In this document: positions 9,713 through 19,040 of the stretch, one piece after another | Numbering within the stretch: position 1 is the first letter of the stretch | Layout: every line of letters begins with the position of its first letter | Source: Bacteroidales bacterium | GTDB lineage: Bacteria; Bacteroidota; Bacteroidia; Bacteroidales; Tenuifilaceae | NCBI GenBank assembly: GCA_013141385.1 | Contig: JABFRB010000009.1 | Location: 25,598 to 89,597 of the forward strand | Direction: 5' to 3' | DNA length: 64,000 bases | Program-made: the position numbers and the translations under genes | The notes under the pieces: model-generated | Seen by the model: the letters and a program-made list of their open reading frames with translations, nothing else | Database searches by the model: none | What the model was told of the DNA's origin: nothing

Positions 9713-9834
9713 TCCTACCACTGATCATTCCCTGAGGCATCTATGATTGCTTCTGAGATAGTTCTAATCATCTCCCAAATAGCTTCGAATGCCCCTAAGA
9801 TGACTTTGAATACCTCCATAAATAGTGCTTTTTT
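9713..9834 (+). repeat. Second 21-bp phased degenerate array (~5 units)
   Basis: Units 9734-9754, 9755-9775, 9776-9796 and 9797-9817 follow in strict 21-bp register (for example CAAATAGCTTCGAATGCCCC and AAGATGACTTTGAATACCTC), with partial units on both sides. It lies in the 354-bp gap before a hybrid kinase gene. Nothing else is recognised in 9587-9940. Confidence 0.6.
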
Positions 9835-9940
9835 GAAAAAAAATCTTCAGATAGCTGGTAATTTTTTGCAAACGGCTTAAATTGTCTATAAATTTAAAAA
9901 TTTTGTATTTAACTCTTTCAATATTGATGTTGTTTTAGAT

Positions 9941-12835
9941 ATGGCTTTAGAGAAACATAATAAACGGGACGAGAATTTGTCGATACTTGAGTTTCTGGAA
10001 GAAGCTCAGATGCTTATTCGAGGTGGTTTTTGGTATTGGGATATTTCAAAACCTGCTATAGAATATAGCAATCAAGTATTTAACCACCTTGGCTTTAAAC
10101 TAAAAAACTCTTACACATCAATCGCTAAAGTATTCCAACTTATTCATCCTAATGATAGGAACTTAGTTGAAATTGCAGTAAAAGATCTTATTGATGGCAA
10201 GGCCGAAAGCAAAGAAATTGAATTTAGAGCAAAGATTGAGGATGGTAGTTGGAAAGCGTTTTTAGTAAGAGCCGCAATAGCATCCAAGGATAATAATGGG
10301 AAGCCAAAAGTAATTGTTGGATCTATAATAGATATAAGCCACCAGAAAGAACTATTACAAAAAATAGAGTTAAGCGAAAGAAGGTTAAAAAAAACACAAC
10401 GAATCGCTCATATAGGCAGTTGGGAAAGTAAACCATTGGAGGGTTCAGATTACTGGTCAAAGGAAACATATAAAATCTTCGGTTTTAAAAAAGGTTCAGT
10501 AAAACCTAGTATCCAATTAATTGCTCCATATATTAATTCGGATGATTTATTAGCCTTAAATAAAAAATTTGATGATATAAAAAGGTCAACTGACAGGAAT
10601 CTTTTCAACTCCATTTTTAGGTATATAGGACCCGATCAGGTTGAGAAAAATTTGCAAATTACAGTTGAAGTTGATCGGGATATAGCAAATAATCTAGTTA
10701 AATGGCATGGGGTTGTATATGATATTACAACTAATATAAAATACGAAAGGAAGCTAAAAGAGGATAAAGAAAACTTAATGTCGTTGGTAAAGAACTTACC
10801 AGCAATGGTTTATGCTATTGATCATAATAACAGCATCGTATTTTGGAACAAAGCGTGTGAGAATATTACAGGCTATAAATCGAAAGAAATTATTGGAAAT
10901 GAAAATGCACTCAAATTATTATACCCTGATACTGAGTTAAGAAAAAAGGTGAAGAAGCAGCTAGGAAACACTTCATCATCACTCTCAACTTGGGAATACC
11001 GTTTAACAACAAAGACTGGAGAGCAAAAAGATATTGCATGGACAGCTTTTAACGATTACGTTAAAGTTGAAGGTTGGAATGCTGTAGCAATAGGTTATGA
11101 TTTAACCCCCCAGAAAATAAACGAGAGAATTCAGCAGGATTATCAGTATAAGTTAGAAGCATTAGCCCAAACTGCAACCGACCTAATTGGACTCCCAATT
11201 TCCGAAAGCATATATCATTATGTTGGAACTCAATTAGAAAAATTCTGCCCAACAGTAATTCATGTTGTGGTCTCCTTTGAATCCGAGAAAAATGTAATAA
11301 ATATAGAAGGAATCTATGGGTTAGATATGAAAGCATGGTCTAACCTTCTTGAAATATTGGGTTGGAACCCTATTGGGCGAAGATTTCATATTTCAGAATA
11401 TGCTTTGGAGTTTTTAACAAAACATGAACCATCAAGAATTAATAAGCCCCTTTACGAATTGTCTGATGGACAAATATCTTCTGCAGCAGCTCGAAGTATT
11501 GAAAAGTTCTTAAGGATTAGAGATATTTTTATTAATGGTTTTCTTAAGGAAAATATCTGTTATGGGGGAGTTATAAGTATAATATTAGAAAATTCAATAG
11601 CTATAGATCTATCCATAATAGAGGGAATTGTGAATCAGGCTTCAGCAGCTTTGAATCGTAAAGATCTAGAAAACAAGCTAATGTTAGCAAAAGAAAAAGC
11701 AGAAGTTTCTGATAAACAAAAATCTGCTTTCTTAGCAAATATGAGCCACGAGATCCGAACACCAATGAATGCAATAATCGGATTTTCTCAGCTTTTAGCC
11801 CTTCCAAACCTCTCCGATGAAAAGAAAAATCAGTTTATTGAGATTATTAATAATAAAGGGAACAATCTTGTTAAGTTAATCAACGATATTATTGATACCT
11901 CTAAAGTTGAATCAGGTCATCTAACTATTGTTTTTGCACCCTGCAATTTGAACAATCTATTAAAATATCTTCAGAAATTTTATAATAAAGAGAAGATATT
12001 TCAAAAGCGTGAGGAAATTGATATTAAAATAGTTGTACCTGATGGTTGCGATTCTCTTGACTTAGTTACCGATGAGGGTCGACTTGAGCAGATACTTACA
12101 AACTTAATTGGGAACGCATTAAAATATACCGAAAGGGGAGTTATAGAGTTTGGATATTCCTTAGATAACAACCAGATTACTTTTTTTGTAAAAGATACAG
12201 GCGTTGGAATCGATCCACAAATGCAAACCATGATATTTGAGCGTTTCCGTCAAGTTGAAGATGTAACTGATAAAAGATTTGGAGGAACTGGTTTAGGCTT
12301 ATCAATATCAAAAGGGATTGTAAATTTACTAGGTGGTTCTATTTGGGTTGAATCAAAATTGGGTGTTGGAACAACATTTTACTTTACGTTACCACTTCAA
12401 ATTTATCAAAATGTTGATATTAATAAGGAACTTCGAGTAATTGAAGGAAAAGAGCATCGCCCTGATTGGAGAAACAAAGTAATACTAATTGCGGAGGATG
12501 AAGAGGTTAATTACATTTTTATTAAGGAAATACTGAGCCTTACAGGAGCAATAATCCTTTGGGCAAAAGATGGCTCTCAAGCGGTTGATCTTGTAAATAA
12601 AATTAAAAAAATTGATCTAGTACTAATGGATATTAAAATGCCAGTCATGAATGGTTATGCGGCATCTATGGAAATTCGACAAATAAATCCAAAGTTGCCA
12701 ATTATCGCCCAAACTGCTTACGCTTTTATTGAGGATCGTCAAAAGGCAGAAGCTGCGGGATGTAATGATTATCTAACAAAACCAATAAATAAAAATGAGC
12801 TTTACACAATTCTTGAAAAATATTTAGGCTCTTAA
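9941..12835 (+). CDS. Multi-PAS hybrid histidine kinase with C-terminal receiver
   Basis: Soluble sensor kinase of 964 residues. Three PAS-type domains occupy about 20-140, 150-270 and 275-400 (for example KAFLVRAAIASKDNNGKP and the FWNKACENITGYKSKEIIGN core). A GAF-like region covers about 405-590. HisKA has His603 in MSHEIRTP, HATPase follows (N-box LIGNALKY, G1 KDTGVGIDP, G2 GGTGLGLSIS), and the receiver spans about 845-964 with Asp897 in LMDIKMP. No membrane segment is seen. Its kinase core closely resembles that of the hybrid kinase at 5145-7538, suggesting paralogy. It is monocistronic as far as can be seen, and partner and ligand are unknown. Confidence 0.93.
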   Translation: MALEKHNKRDENLSILEFLEEAQMLIRGGFWYWDISKPAIEYSNQVFNHLGFKLKNSYTSIAKVFQLIHPNDRNLVEIAVKDLIDGKAESKEIEFRAKIEDGSWKAFLVRAAIASKDNNGKPKVIVGSIIDISHQKELLQKIELSERRLKKTQRIAHIGSWESKPLEGSDYWSKETYKIFGFKKGSVKPSIQLIAPYINSDDLLALNKKFDDIKRSTDRNLFNSIFRYIGPDQVEKNLQITVEVDRDIANNLVKWHGVVYDITTNIKYERKLKEDKENLMSLVKNLPAMVYAIDHNNSIVFWNKACENITGYKSKEIIGNENALKLLYPDTELRKKVKKQLGNTSSSLSTWEYRLTTKTGEQKDIAWTAFNDYVKVEGWNAVAIGYDLTPQKINERIQQDYQYKLEALAQTATDLIGLPISESIYHYVGTQLEKFCPTVIHVVVSFESEKNVINIEGIYGLDMKAWSNLLEILGWNPIGRRFHISEYALEFLTKHEPSRINKPLYELSDGQISSAAARSIEKFLRIRDIFINGFLKENICYGGVISIILENSIAIDLSIIEGIVNQASAALNRKDLENKLMLAKEKAEVSDKQKSAFLANMSHEIRTPMNAIIGFSQLLALPNLSDEKKNQFIEIINNKGNNLVKLINDIIDTSKVESGHLTIVFAPCNLNNLLKYLQKFYNKEKIFQKREEIDIKIVVPDGCDSLDLVTDEGRLEQILTNLIGNALKYTERGVIEFGYSLDNNQITFFVKDTGVGIDPQMQTMIFERFRQVEDVTDKRFGGTGLGLSISKGIVNLLGGSIWVESKLGVGTTFYFTLPLQIYQNVDINKELRVIEGKEHRPDWRNKVILIAEDEEVNYIFIKEILSLTGAIILWAKDGSQAVDLVNKIKKIDLVLMDIKMPVMNGYAASMEIRQINPKLPIIAQTAYAFIEDRQKAEAAGCNDYLTKPINKNELYTILEKYLGS

Positions 12836-12953
12836 GTTTATGATATCTAGTGGTTTATATTAATCACCAATTAGATCGTTGACAGATTCTTCATGATTGT
12901 TACTAGAAACTCCACTATTTGTAATAGAAATTTTTCTATTAATCCTCGTAAAT

Positions 12954-15038
12954 CTAGGAATTTGATTTACCCGACATTTGTTTATACTCTTCAAATTCCT
13001 TATTTTTTTTATTTAATTCGGCATTAATTTTCTCAATTTCAATATTTCGAGCATTTAAAGTTTCTTCTATTGTTTTTAGCTCTTCGAGTTGCTGACGAGT
13101 TTCTTCCTCATTTTGTTGCATGTTTCCTGTATGCTCCTTTAGCTGCTGTATGAGTAAAACATTGTGCTCATTCATCTTAACAGTATTCAGGTTATTGGCA
13201 ACTATATATGCAACTTTAGTAACATACTCAAGTTCTACAGGTTTAATTTCTTTAAACGAGGCCAATTCAATTACCCCAAGAACACTCTTTTCAAAACACA
13301 TTGGAGCAATAAGGAGGGACTTAGGAGCAGCACTTCCCAATCCTGAGTTAATAGCAAGATAATTATCAGGGATATTAGAAATTAGTTGCACCTCATTGTT
13401 CGTAAATGTTGCACCAATAAGACCGCTATTTGTTGGTATTATCGAACTCATGCTTTTTTGTTCCTTGCTTAATCCATAATCTGATATAATCTCAAGGTAA
13501 GGTTCTTCAGATGTATCAGTATTTAAAACGTATAGAGCTCCAATTTTTGCATCTAAATACTGAATCAATGTAATAAGCACATTCTTACATAATTCCTTGT
13601 AGTTATCTTTATCTTTTGATACTACTTCATTTATTTGTGCGATACCCACATTAATCCAATTAAGAGATTGCTCTTTTTCCTGATGTTTCATGAGTTCGTT
13701 GTGCTGCAATTGCAGTTCACTTGTTCTTTCCTCAATTCTACTTTCAAGACTTCCTTTTTCAAGAGTCAATTGAGCACTTAGTTCCTCATTTTCATTTATA
13801 GCATTCGCTGATTTATTATTAATTGTAATAGATTGTATTAGCATAAATGTTACTAAACCATAAGGAGCCACATAGGCAGTGCTTATAATTCCCATACTAC
13901 TCAATACATCATTCATTGCAGTTGAGTACAGAATTAACATTCCTAGAAAAGTTGGGAGTGCGTATTTTCTTTTTCGAATTGAAGCTACTAGTAAAACGCG
14001 AAGAATTATGTATAGACCAAAAACAAGAACATAAAGTTCAAAGAAAATTCGAATTTTGCCATAAACAATTGCAGGTGTTGTAATTACTAGAAGCGTTATT
14101 ATTAAGCCTATGTATAAAAATATATCTCTAGCGATTTTAGGAAAATCGTCTTTAAATAATAGGTAAGCAAATAGACCAAAAAGAGGGATAGTACCAAAAC
14201 CTGAAAAATTATCAAGTTTCATTAAAAGTTCCCAATTGATATTTGGGAAGACATAAGTGATAATCCTATCACCAGTTGATATGTTTCTTAGAAACATAAC
14301 TAGACAGGTAATCCCAAAGTATAAATTTGAGCGATCGTCTTTTCTGAAGAAATATAGGGTTAGGTAGTTAATCCCAATAATAATAATAATCCCGATTATG
14401 ACTAGATTTAGAATGTCCATCCACCGACTTTCGGTTAGAATATTATTATAAGTGCTAAAATAGATTGGAGAATGTAACCCTGCTCTTTGATGGGAGAAGT
14501 TCGAAACCTGAATAATAATTTCAATAGTATCGGTTGGACCATCGGCAGGGTCCATTATAAATGGTATATTTTGATATTTAAATGCAGGTTCACTGCTTTC
14601 TTTTGTTTTTCCAACCTTTCCAACATTAGTTAATAGTTTACCATTTACCCAAAGGTTATAACTTGTAAAAATTGTTGAAATATTTAAACCATATATTTTT
14701 TTATCCTTATCGGGCTTCTTATGAATAATTAATCGGTATGTAGCATAACCAGCGCAAGGAAGTTTTTGGCCGTTTATTTTATATGTAGCCCATGATTTAG
14801 GGACTTTTACAAACTCAGGTTTAGAAATCTGACTTATGTCTTTAAAGTCTTTAGGTTCATAAAGTTGATTCCAATAAAATTCCCAGTTACCTTGAAGTTT
14901 AATGGTGTTGCTTTCTAAAACATTGTTTAATCCAAGTTCAAGAATACCGTTTGCTACAACAAAATTATTGTTGGTTTTTGCAAATGCACTGGTACCTAAA
15001 GAAATAATGAGGAGTATTCCTAAGAATTTTTTATACAT
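12954..15038 (-). CDS. 7TMR-DISM sensor with GAF domain and no kinase output
   Basis: Envelope sensor of 694 residues. A signal peptide (about 1-20) precedes a periplasmic jelly-roll domain of the 7TMR-DISMED2 kind (about 25-190, with WEFYWNQLYEP and the TSYNLWVNGKLL core). Seven hydrophobic helices span about 205-400 (7TMR-DISM_7TM), followed by a coiled coil (about 405-450), a GAF domain (about 455-620) and a terminal coiled coil. DISM proteins commonly carry a kinase, cyclase or GGDEF output; none is present here, so it probably signals through a partner bound by its coiled coil. It is convergent with the PAS hybrid kinase, whose stop codon is about 120 bp away, making that kinase a candidate partner by location only. 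Confidence 0.88.
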   Translation of the reverse strand: MYKKFLGILLIISLGTSAFAKTNNNFVVANGILELGLNNVLESNTIKLQGNWEFYWNQLYEPKDFKDISQISKPEFVKVPKSWATYKINGQKLPCAGYATYRLIIHKKPDKDKKIYGLNISTIFTSYNLWVNGKLLTNVGKVGKTKESSEPAFKYQNIPFIMDPADGPTDTIEIIIQVSNFSHQRAGLHSPIYFSTYNNILTESRWMDILNLVIIGIIIIIGINYLTLYFFRKDDRSNLYFGITCLVMFLRNISTGDRIITYVFPNINWELLMKLDNFSGFGTIPLFGLFAYLLFKDDFPKIARDIFLYIGLIITLLVITTPAIVYGKIRIFFELYVLVFGLYIILRVLLVASIRKRKYALPTFLGMLILYSTAMNDVLSSMGIISTAYVAPYGLVTFMLIQSITINNKSANAINENEELSAQLTLEKGSLESRIEERTSELQLQHNELMKHQEKEQSLNWINVGIAQINEVVSKDKDNYKELCKNVLITLIQYLDAKIGALYVLNTDTSEEPYLEIISDYGLSKEQKSMSSIIPTNSGLIGATFTNNEVQLISNIPDNYLAINSGLGSAAPKSLLIAPMCFEKSVLGVIELASFKEIKPVELEYVTKVAYIVANNLNTVKMNEHNVLLIQQLKEHTGNMQQNEEETRQQLEELKTIEETLNARNIEIEKINAELNKKNKEFEEYKQMSGKSNS

Positions 15039-15180
15039 AACTCACCTTTTGAAAATTTATCTAAAACTACTTTTTTTATTTTAATTGTAGAAATACTGAA
15101 AGCAATTTTTGAAAATTTAGTATAATTCTGTTCATATTTATAATTTAGCACAATCATAAATTTAAAATTAATTATACGAT

Positions 15181-16317
15181 ATGAACAAAATTATTATTCT
15201 AGGTGCCGGAATGGTAGGTAAAGCCATGGCAATTGATTTATCAAAAAAACATAATGTTACCTCTGCCGATATTGATAAATCTTCGCTTGAATTTCTTTCC
15301 AAAAATTATAATATCAAAACTGTTGTACTTGATGTAAATAATGACGAAGATGTAAAATCAGCTATTAAAGATTTTGACTTAGTAATTTCTGCGGTTCCAG
15401 GTTTTCTAGGCTTAAAAACCATGACTAATGTTATAAAGTGTAACAAAAATCTTGTTGATATATCCTTTTTACCCGAAGATGTAATGCACTTGAATAGCTT
15501 AGCAAAGGAGCATAATGTTTCGGTTGTAATGGATTGCGGTGTAGCACCGGGTATGCCTAATTTTATTGTGGGTTATCATAATGAATCGATGAAAGTTGAG
15601 AGTATGGAATATATGGTTGGGGGATTACCGAAAACTAGAACATTTCCCTTCGAATATAAAGCACCATTTTCACCTTGTGATGTAATAGAAGAATATACTA
15701 GGCCTGCTAGATATATGGAGAATGGGCATGTGGTGGTTAAACCCGCAATGAGCGATACTGAGTTTATTGATTTTCCTACTGTTGGAACACTAGAGGCCTT
15801 TAACTCTGATGGCCTTAGATCCCTTGTATATACGCTAAATAATATTCCAAATATGAAGGAGAAGACTTTACGTTATCCTGGACATATTAAACTGATTCAA
15901 GCATTTAAGGCAGCAGGTTTTTTTAGTAAGCAGCCAGTTAGTTTTAATGGACAATCGATTGTACCATTTGATTTTACAACCAAACTTATATTTGATGCAT
16001 GGAAACTAGGGCCTGAAGAACCTGAATTCACTGTTATGAGGGTAATTATTCAGGGAATTGAAAATGGATTGCGAAAAGAGATAATTTATGATCTTTTTGA
16101 TGAATATGATCCTAAGGAAAAGCTCTCTTCAATGGCACGGACAACTGGCTTTACAGCAACTGCCACTGCCGAGATGATACTCGAAGGAAAATTCTCTGAT
16201 AAAGGGGTTTTTCCACCTGAACTAGTTGGTAAGAAGCCGGAATGTTTTAACTATATATTAAAGTATTTGAGTGAAAGGAATATTCAATACAATAAAAAGG
16301 AAAGAGTTATTCAATAA
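15181..16317 (+). CDS. Saccharopine dehydrogenase family oxidoreductase (lysine 6-dehydrogenase-like)
   Basis: NAD(P)-dependent enzyme of the Lys9/saccharopine dehydrogenase superfamily. The N-terminal Rossmann fold shows IIILGAGMVGKAMAIDL (4-20), and the substrate domain contains MDCGVAPGMPNFIVGY around residues 119-134, typical of lysine 6-dehydrogenase and related carboxynorspermidine-type enzymes. Length (378 aa) fits. It could oxidise lysine or a lysine-derived adduct; the exact substrate cannot be read from sequence. It is divergent from the DISM sensor with a 142-bp shared upstream region, and a strong hairpin follows its stop codon. Confidence 0.85.
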   Translation: MNKIIILGAGMVGKAMAIDLSKKHNVTSADIDKSSLEFLSKNYNIKTVVLDVNNDEDVKSAIKDFDLVISAVPGFLGLKTMTNVIKCNKNLVDISFLPEDVMHLNSLAKEHNVSVVMDCGVAPGMPNFIVGYHNESMKVESMEYMVGGLPKTRTFPFEYKAPFSPCDVIEEYTRPARYMENGHVVVKPAMSDTEFIDFPTVGTLEAFNSDGLRSLVYTLNNIPNMKEKTLRYPGHIKLIQAFKAAGFFSKQPVSFNGQSIVPFDFTTKLIFDAWKLGPEEPEFTVMRVIIQGIENGLRKEIIYDLFDEYDPKEKLSSMARTTGFTATATAEMILEGKFSDKGVFPPELVGKKPECFNYILKYLSERNIQYNKKERVIQ

Positions 16318-16325
16318 TTGCTTCA

Positions 16326-16394
16326 TAAAGTGCTAATGAGATAATTTTTCAGATTTCTTCTGAAATCATAACCATATTTTTCATTAGCACTTTA
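16326..16394 (+). terminator. Hairpin terminator after the saccharopine dehydrogenase-like gene
   Basis: A perfect 14-bp inverted repeat (TAAAGTGCTAATGA at 16326-16339 and its complement at 16381-16394) begins 9 nt after the stop codon. A smaller TCAGA/TCTGA hairpin lies in the loop, and a T-rich stretch follows. A transcript end is likely. Confidence 0.65.
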
Positions 16395-16751
16395 CTATTT
16401 TTTATAAAACATCTCCTGATGCAGTACAAAAAGGCGCATTTAGTGATATAAAACTATTGCTATCTATAGCAGTTGCTTAAAACACCTTCAATTTTAATAG
16501 TTTAAAGAAAAACCCACAAAAGGGTGATTAAAATCATCGAAGTTGTGCAAATCTTGACTAGACCCTTGTGATACCTTAGAGCATTTTACTTTACTTTTAT
16601 AATATCTTTCTGGTTCTAATTTTCATTTTAAGGTTAATTTTTTTAATATTAAATTTAATAGGTTGATATTTAATTAAATAGATTAATGTATCAACAAAAT
16701 AATTGACTATCTACCTGTCGCTCGGAGTATGTAGTATTATAATTATTCTAA
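16395..16751. other. Spacer upstream of the YfiR-domain kinase
   Basis: AT-rich and without genes. Two weak inverted repeats are visible: CACAAAAGGGT near 16514 with ACCCTTGTG near 16561, and GTTGATA near 16661 with TATCAAC near 16689. Either could be part of a leader transcript, but no known RNA family is recognised. Confidence 0.35.
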
Positions 16752-18716
16752 ATGATAATTAAATGTAAAATACTAGTTACTATAATTTTAACATCGAAAG
16801 CATTTTTGTTGGCTGTCATTCTACAATTATTAAACCCTACCGAATTATTCGCTCAATTATCAGATTCAAAAATAAAAACAGTTTACGCCTATCAGTTTGT
16901 TCAAAATATAGAATGGCCTGATGAGCAGGCGATTGATAGTTTTAGCATCGTAGTTTTTGCTAATAATCCTGCATTGATTCAGGACTTTAAGGAAATTTCG
17001 AGAACAAAAACCCTTAAGAGTAAACCAATAAGTATTAAGGTAATAAATGATATATCGCAGATTATCAAACCTTTTCCCAAAGTAATTTACGTTGAGAAAA
17101 ACTTTAACCAAAATCTCATAAAATTACTCAGAATAATTGAAAATTCTCCAGTGCTTGTAATAACTGAAGAATATGATATTAAAGACTTAGTAATGATTAA
17201 TTTATTCTATGTAGACAAGAATGCTAGATTAGAATTTGAAGTGAATAAAAACTCAATTGAAGCGCAACATAGCCTAAGAATTCTTCCCAAACTACTTCTC
17301 CTTGGTGGCTCAAAAGTAGATGTTGCTCTACTATATAAAAAGCAGGAAGAATTATTAGAAAATGCGTATGAGAAAGTTAAAAAATTTCAACTTGAAATTG
17401 ATAGCCAACAAAAATTGATTGATTTTCAGCATAAAGAGATCGATGAGCAAAAGAAGGCAATAGAGGTTCAGAAAATCGAAATAGAGAACCAACAATTTAG
17501 AATCAATTCACAGAAAAATAGTCTTGATACTCTGATAAATGAGGTTGAGAATCAAAGGCAAATGATATCAGTGAATCTTATTATTTTAAAAGAACATCAA
17601 AAAGAGATTGAACAGCAGCAAAAGCAGAAAATAATTGAGAATGAGGAGATGGTTAAAAGAAATGAAGTTCTGGGAAAACAAAAAATAGAAATACAAAACC
17701 AACAACAGAAAATTGATAGTCAGGGTAATATATTAGATTTACAACAGAAAAGAATTCAAACTCAAAAATGGTTTTTATTTCTTTCATTTGCTGTTGTATT
17801 CCTCACCTTTTTTCTAATTTATTTTATTTATAGAGGGTATAAGAGTAAACAAAATGCAAATAAACTTCTTGAAGAGAGTAATATCTCCATTCAGCATAAA
17901 AATGAAGAAATTGAAGCATACAATGAGGAATTAAAGGTTACAAATGATGAGTTGAATTTTCAAAAAGAAGAAATATTTGCTCAAAAGGAAGAAATCCTTG
18001 CTCAAAAAGATAAATTACAACTGGCTAATGCAACCAAGGATAAATTTTTTGGCATCATAGCACACGATCTACGTAATCCCTTCAACCTTCTTTTAGGACT
18101 TTCTGAAATACTTGTTGACCAGATTAACGCATCCAATCATGATAAAAGCATTGAAATTTCTGAAAAAATTAACCAAACATCTTCTGTAGCCTTTGATTTG
18201 CTTGAAAATCTGTTGACTTGGAGTAGATCTCAAACTGGGCAGACCTTATTTTACCCAAGTAATTTGAATGTAAAGGATGCAATTGACACGAATATTCTAC
18301 TTTTAAAAAGTTCCGCAGAAAGCAAAGGAATTCACCTTAGTTCAGTTTTAACTGATAATCTTTATGTTCGTGCTGATAAAAATATGTTACTTACAATACT
18401 AAGGAATCTCTTGACCAACGCTATTAAATTCTCTAGGAATAGCGACAAAATCTTTGTAAAGGCTGAAGAAAATGATGATTGTATTACCATTCATGTTTCG
18501 GATACGGGTGTTGGTTTAGATAAACATGTAATTGAGAAATTGTTTAAAGTCAATGAGAATGTTAAAACAGATGGAACTGCCAATGAGCGAGGCACTGGCC
18601 TGGGATTAATTCTTTGTAAGGAGTTTATTGATTGGCATCAAGGAAAAATTTGGGTAGAAAGTAAAAAAGGGATTGGTAGTCGATTTTCTTTTACACTACC
18701 AAAAGTAAAGGAATGA
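16752..18716 (+). CDS. YfiR-domain (DUF4154) membrane histidine kinase
   Basis: Sensor kinase with an unusual periplasmic input. A signal/membrane segment (about 10-34) is followed by a YfiR/HmsC-like domain (about 38-190; VYAYQFVQNIEWPDE, LLGGSKVDVALLY). A long Gln/Glu/Lys-rich coiled coil (about 190-340) comes next, then a transmembrane helix (about 342-362), a second coiled coil, HisKA with His438 in IIAHDLRNPF, and HATPase (about 540-654; N-box LLTNAIKFS, G1 SDTGVGLD, G2 RGTGLGLILC). There is no receiver, so phosphate must go to a separate regulator that is not adjacent. It is co-oriented with a TonB receptor, a stand-alone YfiR protein and a chemoreceptor. Confidence 0.9.
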   Translation: MIIKCKILVTIILTSKAFLLAVILQLLNPTELFAQLSDSKIKTVYAYQFVQNIEWPDEQAIDSFSIVVFANNPALIQDFKEISRTKTLKSKPISIKVINDISQIIKPFPKVIYVEKNFNQNLIKLLRIIENSPVLVITEEYDIKDLVMINLFYVDKNARLEFEVNKNSIEAQHSLRILPKLLLLGGSKVDVALLYKKQEELLENAYEKVKKFQLEIDSQQKLIDFQHKEIDEQKKAIEVQKIEIENQQFRINSQKNSLDTLINEVENQRQMISVNLIILKEHQKEIEQQQKQKIIENEEMVKRNEVLGKQKIEIQNQQQKIDSQGNILDLQQKRIQTQKWFLFLSFAVVFLTFFLIYFIYRGYKSKQNANKLLEESNISIQHKNEEIEAYNEELKVTNDELNFQKEEIFAQKEEILAQKDKLQLANATKDKFFGIIAHDLRNPFNLLLGLSEILVDQINASNHDKSIEISEKINQTSSVAFDLLENLLTWSRSQTGQTLFYPSNLNVKDAIDTNILLLKSSAESKGIHLSSVLTDNLYVRADKNMLLTILRNLLTNAIKFSRNSDKIFVKAEENDDCITIHVSDTGVGLDKHVIEKLFKVNENVKTDGTANERGTGLGLILCKEFIDWHQGKIWVESKKGIGSRFSFTLPKVKE

Positions 18717-19040
18717 AAGAAAGAATTTGACATCTAGTTTATTAAATCATATTTTGGTTTAAAACCATAAATTAATTACGGTAACTAGTTGAAAACATTA
18801 TTAATACATATCAAAATCTAATGAAAATAAGACTTGCCTTTGGTTCAGGTGAAAAAAATAATAAATATTGTCAGAAATATATTTTAGAATCACAAATATT
18901 TTGCATTATTTTAGGTAATAGTTTTGAAAACTTTCGTCTTTTAGGTGACTAAAGGGAGATAGAATGGTTGGTTTTTTGTACGAATGAAAATGCGTGAGAC
19001 TAAAATTTACTATTAAATAAAAAAACTAAAACCAGAACGT
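18717..19040. other. Spacer upstream of TonB-dependent receptor
   Basis: This 324-bp AT-rich gap has no recognisable gene, repeat or riboswitch. A short TTTAGGTGACTAAA imperfect palindrome lies near 18938-18951. Confidence 0.35.
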
